Shown one piece after another: positions 15,901 through 21,253 of a stretch of 21,376 bases of DNA. This DNA is from JADFUZ01 sp034430415. Its GTDB lineage: Bacteria; Chloroflexota; Dehalococcoidia; GIF9; AB-539-J10. Each line of letters opens with the position of its first letter. Positions within the stretch are counted from its first letter, which is position 1. The stretch is from contig DAOUEN010000056.1 in the NCBI GenBank assembly GCA_034430415.1, positions 1 through 21,376 of the forward strand. The letters are read 5' to 3'. The notes below the pieces were generated by a model that saw nothing but the letters and a program-made list of their open reading frames with translations, was not told where the DNA came from and did not search any database. The position numbers were made by a program, and so were the translations under genes.

Positions 15901-16482
15901 CCTGCCGGAAAGGGAGACAAGCTCCGGGTTGATCTGCTCCAGGTCGGGAATGGGGTGTCTGAGCATCTCCAGGTAGTAGTCGCCGAAGAGCTCCCGATAC
16001 CACGAAGCCACCGCGGCAGCCTCGTCAGCCCGCCCCTCCAGAATGAGCCGGGGCACTTCTCCCCGGGGACAGCCGGAGAGAGCGATAAGGCCGTCGTGAT
16101 GAAGGGTCAGAAGCTCCTTGTCCACCCGGGGCTTGTAGTAGTAGCCCTCGAGGTGGCTCCTAGTGACCAACTGGAGCAAGTTGTGGTATCCTTGCTTATT
16201 CTTAGCCAGCAGAGTGAGGTGGTAGAAGTCTCTATCGCCGGGTTCGCGGCTACGGCGGTCGGTCCGGGCCACATACACTTCACAGCCGATGATGGGCTTG
16301 ATTCCCGCCTCCCTGGCCGCCACGTAGAAGTCGATAACACCGTACATAGCGCCGTGGTCGGTGATGGCAAGGCTGTCCATGCCGAGCTCTTTGGCCCTGG
16401 CGACGAGGCGGGGAATGCGGCACATACCGTCAAGCAGGCTGTACTGGGTGTGGACGTGGAGGTGGGTAAATTTCCCCGGCAT
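12982..16482 (-). CDS. dnaE: DNA polymerase III alpha subunit
   Basis: The replicative polymerase catalytic subunit, 1166 residues, the usual DnaE length. It opens with the PHP domain (His9, His11, YSLLDGM; Asp42-His43 in ITDHGAMYG). The polymerase active-site aspartates Asp396 and Asp398 lie in MPDIDLDF, and the third lies in LKMDFLGL. The segment RHASTHAAGVVIS and the fingers region YRPGPMEQI are intact. Helix-hairpin-helix repeats (RNINRKVLESLIKAGAFDSLG) and a C-terminal OB fold (about residues 985-1060) follow. The ATG lies only 7 nt after TATAAT, so the mRNA is probably leaderless. It converges on the alkyltransferase gene and diverges from the Lit-like gene. A very long antisense frame crosses it but is a composition effect. 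Confidence 0.97.
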   Translation of the reverse strand: MPGKFTHLHVHTQYSLLDGMCRIPRLVARAKELGMDSLAITDHGAMYGVIDFYVAAREAGIKPIIGCEVYVARTDRRSREPGDRDFYHLTLLAKNKQGYHNLLQLVTRSHLEGYYYKPRVDKELLTLHHDGLIALSGCPRGEVPRLILEGRADEAAAVASWYRELFGDYYLEMLRHPIPDLEQINPELVSLSGRLGIPPVATFDVHYVNKADAPAHDLLLCIQTNSSVQNEKRLKMAGDYFYLRSPEEVAGIFDDLPEAVENTQRIADMCRLELDFGELHLPKVALPEGRTADEFLSELCWQGLEKRYGRPAPEINERLSHELDVIRKTNFADYFLVVWDIISFARKQDIHFGVRGSAAASVVLYCLNITDIDPLQYGLVFERFLNIERREMPDIDLDFQDDRRDEVLAYVNRKYGTDHVAQIVTFGTLGARAAIRDTGRALGMPYGQVDRVARLIPQELTITLDRALEESHELNDIYQQEEEVLRLVNSAMKLEGLVRHASTHAAGVVISEDPLAEYVPLQLVSKGNNQAVMTQFHMDNIARLGLLKMDFLGLSNLTILAKATDIIKQNRGVTVDLQHIPLDDDRAFRLLAAGETKGIFQLESSGMRRYLLELKPTKFADISAMVALYRPGPMEQIHTFIKAKQGLSPVRYPHPALEEILKETYGVIIYQEQVMFIAQALAGYSLGQADIFRKAMGKKIPKVMKKEEKTFIAGAGDKGISAELAKEVFSLIEPFAGYAFNKAHSVSYAFIAYRGAYLKANYPTEYMTAYLNTYWDNMDKVRLAVAECRRMGIPVLPPDVSKSQSGFAIDTDGQAPVPPVSDKGSGAPAIRFGLAAIKNVGHAPVDAILSARAEGGGFRSVEDFCHRVDLRNINRKVLESLIKAGAFDSLGRRTALLDSVGRMLSISQAEQRMKESGQVSMFDGWSQGATSVPASKAEEDDAESARQKLDWERELLGVYFSRHPLDALGSELASVVTASCAEITSEMAGGMVVIGGMVSAVRQAYTRDRRPFAVATLEDLDCDMEVIVWPEIYESGRELWEEGNVLLVKGLVKMREGRVQLNCQQAQRYEHVEREDRTAAAEGRRHLVISISQTEKPEEDVERLRRVIQTLKGYPGRDTVSLVITAGGHRTELDMPGTTVGYCPGLAAQLREILGEESLELEPRLI

Positions 16483-16489
16483 TTTCCAA

Positions 16490-16498
16490 ATTATAGCA
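16490..16498 (-). promoter_or_regulatory. Extended -10 promoter of dnaE
   Basis: The minus strand reads TGC-TATAAT, a perfect extended -10. The dnaE ATG starts 7 nt past it, so transcription should begin at or one base before the start codon. There is no matching -35 at 16-18 nt. It lies inside the 71-bp divergent gap with the Lit-like gene, for which no clear promoter is seen. Confidence 0.65.
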
Positions 16499-16553
16499 CG
16501 GGAGCCCCGGCGCCGACCCTCCGGACAACGGGGCTAGAGTGAGAGTGAGACCG

Positions 16554-17273
16554 ATGAGAGTCGCCAGAGCGGCCGCACGGTGGCTCTTCGTGGCCTGCCT
16601 GCCCCTGCTGCTCATCAGTAGCGCCGTCACGATAGAGCTGAACAGCAGCCGCATCTACGAATACGGCTTCGACAAGTACGGGATAAGCGAAGTGACGAGG
16701 CTGGAGAGGGCGCAGCTGAGCGAGATAGCCGAAAGGCTCATAGACTACTTCAACTCCAGGACAGACACGCCCCAGATGACGGTGGTCGACAGAGACGGGA
16801 GACAGTTCGAGCTATTTCACGACTATGAGCTGATACACCTGGAGGACGTGAAGGGGCTATTCCGGGCCGGCTACGGGATTCAGGCAGCGAGCCTGGCCTA
16901 CATCATCCTCTACGTCCTGCTCCTCCTGCTGTGGGAAAGGAGGCGCTGGCAAGACCTGGCCGGAGCCACAACATGGGGATGCGCCGCGACCCTGGGAGTC
17001 ATAGCTATGCTCGGCATGGCCGCGCTTTTCGACTTCGAGCGGCTGTTCATCCAGTTTCACCTGATAAGCTTCAGCAATCCGTACTGGATGCTCAACCCGG
17101 GCACAGACTACCTCATCATGCTGTTTCCCAGCGGGTTCTGGCAGGACGTTGCCCTCATAGGGGGAGGAATCATAGTCGGAGAGGCCCTGCTCCTGGGCGG
17201 CATCGCCCGGGCTGCGCCCTCTATGCACAGAAGGCGCGGCCGCCGTACGCCTCCTATGATGGACGAGGGCTGA
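16554..17273 (+). CDS. DUF1461 membrane protein, Lit-like lipoprotein transacylase family
   Basis: A 239-residue membrane protein with four predicted helices (about 9-29, 111-127, 139-160, 197-219) and a soluble loop between the first two. Two family hallmarks are visible: His95 in HLEDV at the end of the loop, and His169 in FHLISFSNPYW, followed by MLNPGTDYLIMLFPSGFW. These match the TIGR01906/PF07314 family, whose characterised member Lit in Firmicutes moves an acyl chain within lipoproteins to give the lyso form. Function here is inferred from family only. A GTG at 16539 would add five residues; neither start has a strong SD. It ends just before the recA promoter. Confidence 0.72.
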   Translation: MRVARAAARWLFVACLPLLLISSAVTIELNSSRIYEYGFDKYGISEVTRLERAQLSEIAERLIDYFNSRTDTPQMTVVDRDGRQFELFHDYELIHLEDVKGLFRAGYGIQAASLAYIILYVLLLLLWERRRWQDLAGATTWGCAATLGVIAMLGMAALFDFERLFIQFHLISFSNPYWMLNPGTDYLIMLFPSGFWQDVALIGGGIIVGEALLLGGIARAAPSMHRRRGRRTPPMMDEG

Positions 17274-17275
17274 CA

Positions 17276-17284
17276 TGCTATAAT
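17276..17284 (+). promoter_or_regulatory. Extended -10 promoter of recA
   Basis: TGC-TATAAT begins 3 nt after the upstream stop codon. Transcription would start near 17291, giving a leader of about 61 nt. The leader starts with ATG-GAG-TGA and ends with a good GGAGG before the recA ATG. No -35 and no recognisable LexA-type operator were found. Confidence 0.6.
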
Positions 17285-17351
17285 TCCCCGATGGAGTGAG
17301 ACCACCCCAATCCCCACCCGAATCAAGACAGCGACAGCGGAGGCAGCGGAA

Positions 17352-18380
17352 ATGGCTACAGACAAGATGAGAGCAGTGGAGTTCGCCTTAGAGCAGATTG
17401 AGAGACAGTTCGGCACCGGGGCAATCATGAGGCTGGGCGAAAACCCGACCAACGTGGCCGCGGACGCCATTTCCACAGGCTCGGTGAGCCTGGACCTGGC
17501 CCTGGGGATAGGCGGCATACCCCGGGGACGGGTGACCGAGATCTTCGGCTCCGAGGCCTCGGGCAAGACCACGCTGGCCCAGCACATAATCGCCGAAGCA
17601 CAGAAGGCCGGCGGCATCGCCACCTACATCGACGCCGAGCATGCACTGGACCCGGCATACGCCGCCAACTGCGGCGTTAACATCGACGACCTGCTCATCT
17701 CTCAGCCCGACACAGGCGAGCAGGCCCTGGACATCACCGAGACGCTGGTAAGGAGCGGGGCGGTGGACGTGATAATCATCGACAGCGTAGCGGCCCTGGT
17801 ACCCAAGGCGGAGATAGAGGGCGACATGGGCGACACTCACGTCGGTCTCCAAGCGCGGTTGATGTCGCAGGCGCTGAGGAAGCTGACAGCGGCCATCAGC
17901 AGGTCCAGGACATCGGCAGTGTTTGTCAACCAGCTTCGTGAGAAGGTGGGCATCGTCTTCGGCAATCCGGAGGTCACCCCCGGAGGAAGGGCCCTCAAGT
18001 TCTACAGCTCGGTGAGGATAGACCTGAGGCGGAGCGAGTCCATCAAGCGCGGCTCGGAGATAATAGGCGCAAGAGTGAAGGCCAGGGTGGTGAAGAACAA
18101 GGTAGCCCCACCCTTCCGCACCGCCGAGTTCGATATCCTGTTCAACCAGGGCATCAGCAAGGAGGGAGACCTGATCGACCTGGGCCTGGCAGCGGGAACA
18201 GTCCAGAAGGCCGGCGCCTTCTTTGCCTACGGAGAGACGAAGCTGGGACAGGGCAGAGAGAACGCCAGGGACTTCCTGCGCCAGCACCCCGAACTAGCGG
18301 CGCAGATCGAGGGAGAGCTAAGGCCGGCGCGAGCGGTGCGAAAGGTATCTCCTGAAGGAGTCATCGAAGACTCCGACTAG
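17352..18380 (+). CDS. recA: Recombinase RecA
   Basis: A 342-residue RecA, full length. Walker A is GSEASGKTT (66-73 region), the catalytic Glu96 lies in DAEHALD, and Walker B ends at Asp144 in VIIIDSVAALVPK. The L1/L2 regions and GGRALKFYSSVRID are intact. It forms ATP-dependent filaments on single-stranded DNA for strand exchange and, where present, triggers SOS cleavage of LexA. The acidic C-terminal tail is short (EGVIEDSD). The ATG has GGAGG 8 nt upstream. recX follows after 30 bp and then oadG-oadB, all on one strand with no terminator seen between them. Confidence 0.98.
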   Translation: MATDKMRAVEFALEQIERQFGTGAIMRLGENPTNVAADAISTGSVSLDLALGIGGIPRGRVTEIFGSEASGKTTLAQHIIAEAQKAGGIATYIDAEHALDPAYAANCGVNIDDLLISQPDTGEQALDITETLVRSGAVDVIIIDSVAALVPKAEIEGDMGDTHVGLQARLMSQALRKLTAAISRSRTSAVFVNQLREKVGIVFGNPEVTPGGRALKFYSSVRIDLRRSESIKRGSEIIGARVKARVVKNKVAPPFRTAEFDILFNQGISKEGDLIDLGLAAGTVQKAGAFFAYGETKLGQGRENARDFLRQHPELAAQIEGELRPARAVRKVSPEGVIEDSD

Positions 18381-18410
18381 CACGGCAAGGCCCGGCTGGA
18401 AAGACCCGGA

Positions 18411-18896
18411 TTGACAAGCGAGAGCAATTTGCAGCAATGCCTTGATGCAGCCTACCGGTACCTCAGCTACCGCCCGCGCAGCGAGGGGGAGATGAGGCAG
18501 CGGCTGCGGCAGCGCGGCTTTGACAGCGAAGCGGTGGAAAAGGCCATCAGCAAACTGAGGGAACAGAAGCTGAGCGACGACCTGGCCTTCGCCACGTTCT
18601 GGAAAGAGAGCCGGCTTTCGTCCAAGCCCAGAAGCAAGAGGTTGATACGGAGAGAACTGAGTGAGAAGAAGGTGCCCCCGGAGATCCGGGAGCAGGTAAC
18701 AGAGGACATAGACGACGAGGCCAACGCCTGCCGACTGGGGCGCAGCCGGATGCACACCCTGGCCCGCCTGGACTACCCCGACTTCCACCGGCGCCTGAGG
18801 AACTATCTCGGCTATCGCGGCTTCAGCTACGAAGTAATCAGACAGACGATAGCTCTTCTCTGGCGGGAAAGAGAGAATCACATGGTGAAACAGTGA
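18411..18896 (+). CDS. recX: Regulatory protein RecX
   Basis: A 161-residue protein beginning at TTG 18411. It has the three-helix repeat pattern of RecX: AAYRYLSYRPRSEGEMRQRLRQRGF, then YLGYRGFSYEVIRQTI near the C-terminus. RecX binds the RecA filament and limits its activity, and its gene commonly lies directly after recA, as here (30 bp). The SD is weak, which fits lower production than RecA through coupling or readthrough. The stop codon is one base from the ATG of oadG. Confidence 0.88.
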   Translation: MTSESNLQQCLDAAYRYLSYRPRSEGEMRQRLRQRGFDSEAVEKAISKLREQKLSDDLAFATFWKESRLSSKPRSKRLIRRELSEKKVPPEIREQVTEDIDDEANACRLGRSRMHTLARLDYPDFHRRLRNYLGYRGFSYEVIRQTIALLWRERENHMVKQ

Positions 18897-18897
18897 G

Positions 18898-19047
18898 ATG
18901 ATAGACTGGAAACTGGCAGCCCAGATCGCCAGCGGCGGCTTCGGCATGGTGTTTCTCATCCTGGCGATAATAGCCGTCGTGGTGTGGTTGACTTACCGGG
19001 CCGTAAACAGGCCCGGCAAAGCAAGCCCGGGCAAAGAAGAGAAATAA
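18898..19047 (+). CDS. Small OadG-like gamma subunit of a sodium-pumping decarboxylase
   Basis: A 49-residue protein with one transmembrane helix (about 14-33, FGMVFLILAIIAVVVWL) and a short basic tail rich in Lys and Pro. This layout matches the OadG/MmdC gamma subunits, which anchor and stabilise membrane decarboxylase complexes. Gamma subunits are usually 60-100 residues, so this is a minimal form. The recX stop is one base upstream, and the oadB-type gene starts 57 bp downstream. The assignment rests mainly on this context and the helix; an unrelated small membrane protein is the alternative. Confidence 0.65.
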   Translation: MIDWKLAAQIASGGFGMVFLILAIIAVVVWLTYRAVNRPGKASPGKEEK

Positions 19048-19104
19048 GGCCTCCGGGCCTCCCGGGATCTCTTCGGCAAGTTCGTCACCGTCGGAGGAAC
19101 AAAG

Positions 19105-20448
19105 ATGTTCGGTATGTTAGAAAGCGGGTTCCAGCACTTCTTCTGGGGCAACGCCGTGATGCTTGTCGTCGGCGGGCTGCTCATCTACCTGGCGATCGCC
19201 AAGAAGATGGAGCCCCTGCTGCTGGTGCCCATCGGCTTCGGAATCCTGCTGGTCAATCTGCCCCTGGGCGGCATAATGGACTACGACCTGCAGATGAGAG
19301 CTCCCGAGGCGGGCAAGGTGCTGGAAGTGGAGATGGCGGAGGGAGACAGGTTCAAGGAAGGAGAGATCATCATCCGGCTGGACTCGGGAGAGATAGCGGT
19401 GCCGGTCTTCGGCAGGGTTGACGAAGTCAAGGTATCGCCGGGCCAGCAGGTGGAAGAGGGAGAGGTGGTGGCCCGGCTGACCACCATGCAGCAGACCGAC
19501 CAGGACGAGATACCGACCGAGCCCCGGGGACTGCTGGCCAAGATATTCAAGTTCGGCGTCATGTGGCAGGTGCTGCCGCCGCTGATGTTCCTCTGCCTGG
19601 GGGCGCTGACCGACTTCGGGCCGATGCTGGCCAACCCCAAGACATTGCTCCTGGGCGCCGCGGCCCAGTTCGGCGTGTATTTCGCCTTTTTCATGGCGCT
19701 GTTCTTCGGCTTCGACCTGGCCGAGGCAGCCTCAATCGGCATAATTGGGGGGGCCGAGGGGCCGACGACCATATACGTCACCTCGATACTGGCGCCGCAC
19801 ATCATAGGGGCCACGGCAGTGGCCTGCTACTCCTACATGGCGCTGGTGCCCATCATCCTGCCGCCGGTGATAAAGCTGCTCACCACGAAGCAGGAAAGGC
19901 AGATATACATGAAGCCGCAGCTACGGGAGGTATCGCAACTGGAGAAGATACTGTTCCCGGTGGTGACAACGGTGATCGTCATACTGTTCGTCCCCTTCTC
20001 CGCCCCCCTGATGGGCTGTTTCATGGTGGGGAACCTGTTCAGGGAAAGCGGGGTCACCGAAAGGCTCAGCAACACGGCGCAGACAACGCTGGTCGACATG
20101 CTGACCATATTCCTGACGCTATCTATAGGGGCCACCATGCCGGCGGAGAACTTCCTGCAGCCGAAGACGCTGCTGGTGCTGGTGCTGGGAGTGGTGGCCT
20201 TCGCCACCGCCGCCGGGGCCGGAGTGATACTGGCCAAGATAATGAACCTGTTCTCCAAGGAGAAGATCAACCCCATGATAGGCGCCGCCGGAGTGTCGGC
20301 AGTGCCGATGTCGGCGAGGGTGGTGCAGGTGCTGGGCCAGAAGGAGAATCCCCGGAACTTCCTGCTGATGCACGCCATGGGCCCCAACGTAGCCGGGGCC
20401 ATCGGGGCGGCCATCGCCGGCGGCATATTCCTGGGCATACTGGCATAG
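19105..20448 (+). CDS. Sodium ion-translocating decarboxylase beta subunit with inserted biotinyl-like domain
   Basis: A 447-residue polytopic protein of the OadB/MmdB/GcdB family, the subunit that couples decarboxylation of a carboxybiotin to Na+ export. Family signatures are IAKKMEPLLLVPIGFG (31-46), LTDFGPMLANP (168-178), GGAEGPTTIY (215-224), YSYMALVP (242-249) and the sodium-site helix with Asn389, Gly393, Ser398 and Arg405, spaced as Asn373, Gly377, Ser382 and Arg389 of the Klebsiella protein. Two features are odd. Residues about 61-127 form a two-fold repeated biotinyl/lipoyl-like hammerhead that lacks the AMKM lysine. The otherwise conserved Asp203 position is Glu218. The SD is GGAGG. 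No carboxyltransferase or true biotin carrier gene is in the window. Confidence 0.9.
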   Translation: MFGMLESGFQHFFWGNAVMLVVGGLLIYLAIAKKMEPLLLVPIGFGILLVNLPLGGIMDYDLQMRAPEAGKVLEVEMAEGDRFKEGEIIIRLDSGEIAVPVFGRVDEVKVSPGQQVEEGEVVARLTTMQQTDQDEIPTEPRGLLAKIFKFGVMWQVLPPLMFLCLGALTDFGPMLANPKTLLLGAAAQFGVYFAFFMALFFGFDLAEAASIGIIGGAEGPTTIYVTSILAPHIIGATAVACYSYMALVPIILPPVIKLLTTKQERQIYMKPQLREVSQLEKILFPVVTTVIVILFVPFSAPLMGCFMVGNLFRESGVTERLSNTAQTTLVDMLTIFLTLSIGATMPAENFLQPKTLLVLVLGVVAFATAAGAGVILAKIMNLFSKEKINPMIGAAGVSAVPMSARVVQVLGQKENPRNFLLMHAMGPNVAGAIGAAIAGGIFLGILA

Positions 20449-20467
20449 GCCCCGACCCGCCGCAGGC

Positions 20468-20497
20468 TTGACAGTAGGCTCGATTCGAAGCTATATT
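20468..20497 (+). promoter_or_regulatory. Promoter of the tRNA-Ile gene
   Basis: A perfect TTGACA (20468-20473) and TATATT (20492-20497) are spaced 18 nt apart. Transcription would begin near 20504, six bases before the mature tRNA 5' end, giving a very short precursor leader. Confidence 0.75.
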
Positions 20498-20509
20498 GTG
20501 GGAGCCGGG

Positions 20510-20586
20510 GGGCCATTAGCTCAGTTGGTTAGAGCACGGTCCTGATAAGACCGGGGTCTGTGGTTCGAATCCACAATGGCCCACCA
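20510..20586 (+). tRNA. tRNA-Ile (anticodon GAT)
   Basis: A 77-nt cloverleaf that folds completely. The acceptor stem pairs GGGCCAT with ATGGCCC. The D arm is GCTC/GAGC, and the anticodon stem CGGTC/GACCG encloses the loop CTGATAA with anticodon GAT. The T arm is TGTGG-TTCGAAT-CCACA, the discriminator is A, and the CCA end is encoded. It stands alone rather than inside an rRNA operon. Confidence 0.97.
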
Positions 20587-20702
20587 TCCTGGCAGTAGGG
20601 CTCGTTGGGCGGGATTTCCGCGCTTTCGGTTCGCAATGACAATGGACTGGTGACTACCGGCTATCGGCTGTCGACTCCGCGCGCACAGGGGCCGCACCCG
20701 AT

Positions 20703-20732
20703 TTGACACAGAGACTTCCTCTAGTGTAGCAT
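20703..20732 (+). promoter_or_regulatory. Possible promoter before the zinc-ribbon gene
   Basis: A perfect TTGACA (20703-20708) is followed after 18 nt by TAGCAT (20727-20732), a four-of-six -10. It would give a leader of about 117 nt. This is the only signal I can support in the 269-bp stretch between the tRNA and the zinc-ribbon gene; the part next to the tRNA shows only short imperfect repetition of CGGCT. Confidence 0.4.
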
Positions 20733-20855
20733 ATAAACAGTTGGTTCCAGTTTGGGTTATCACAGGCTTTTTGAAATCACATCGAATCACTTCAGATTAC
20801 GTAAGCGTTGGATGACCGGACTCTAACTAAAATACAAAAGAGAGGAGGTCATTCA

Positions 20856-21158
20856 ATGAGTTTTCAGGACAAGTCTATCCAGTGTTCCGATTGTGGGGCT
20901 ACCTTCACGTTCAGCGTTGAGGAACAAGAGTTCTTCCAGTCCAGAGGCTACACCAATGAGCCGAAGCGCTGTCCCGCATGCCGCCAGGCAAGGAAGACAG
21001 AGCGCTACGGAAGCAGCAGCTATGGGTCCACCCGCCAGATGTATCCGGTGACGTGCGCCGAGTGCGGCAAGCAGACCGAAGTACCCTTTGAACCCCGCGG
21101 TGACAGGCCGGTTTACTGCAGCGATTGCTACCGCAAAGTCAAACCAGCCAGGTATTAA
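20856..21158 (+). CDS. Zinc-ribbon protein with CxxC-x17-CxxC domain
   Basis: A 100-residue protein with two zinc-binding units. The N-terminal ribbon pairs CSDC (10-13) with CPAC (39-42) in the arrangement of the zf-trcl/probable zinc-ribbon family (IQCSDCGATFTFSVEEQEFF, GYTNEPKRCPACR). A basic and Ser/Gly-rich linker leads to the second unit, CAEC to CSDC, in a CxxC-x17-CxxC spacing. The ATG at 20856 has GGAGGT 6 nt upstream; a longer frame from 20808 lacks an SD. The function of the family is unknown; nucleic-acid contact is plausible from the basic linker and from the RRM gene that follows. Confidence 0.88.
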   Translation: MSFQDKSIQCSDCGATFTFSVEEQEFFQSRGYTNEPKRCPACRQARKTERYGSSSYGSTRQMYPVTCAECGKQTEVPFEPRGDRPVYCSDCYRKVKPARY

Positions 21159-21184
21159 TACCGGGGTTTGATCGCAGAACACAC

Positions 21185-21214
21185 TACACGGGCTGAGGAT
21201 AATCAGCCCGTGTA
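21185..21214 (+). other. Perfect 12-bp hairpin between the zinc-ribbon and RRM genes
   Basis: Twelve bases (21185-21196) pair perfectly with 21203-21214 around a GGATAA loop. It begins 26 nt after the zinc-ribbon stop codon. There is no T-run after it, so it may be a processing or stability element, or part of the leader of the RRM gene, rather than a plain terminator. Confidence 0.55.
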
Positions 21215-21224
21215 CGTCCCCAAG

Positions 21225-21240
21225 TTGCCCGATTGGGCAA
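21225..21240 (+). promoter_or_regulatory. Small hairpin touching the RBS of the RRM gene
   Basis: TTGCCC and GGGCAA form a perfect 6-bp stem with a GATT loop. The stem ends at the base immediately before the AAGGAG SD (21241-21246). Such a placement could affect ribosome access or respond to temperature or protein binding. This is inferred from position alone. Confidence 0.45.
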
Positions 21241-21253
21241 AAGGAGCGTGAAT

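Noticed and set aside
13096..16542. A 1148-codon open frame on the plus strand, antisense to dnaE
   Set aside because: The minus-strand DnaE has every expected motif. The opposite frame is low-complexity in His, Leu and Gly and matches no family I recognise; high-G+C codon use keeps it free of stops.
17274..17351. LexA/SOS operator before recA
   Set aside because: No GAAC-N4-GTTC or CTG-N10-CAG type site was found in the leader or promoter.
17388..18287. A 299-codon frame antisense to recA
   Set aside because: It is a shadow of a strongly conserved gene, with no motif of its own.
19563..20471. A 302-codon frame in another phase of the oadB-type gene
   Set aside because: It is rich in Gly, Arg and His as expected from out-of-phase reading of membrane-protein codons; the OadB frame has all family motifs.
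20521..20790. An 89-codon minus-strand frame through the tRNA
   Set aside because: Its end (VDSNHRPRSYQDRALTN) is the well-known translation artefact of an antisense tRNA gene.
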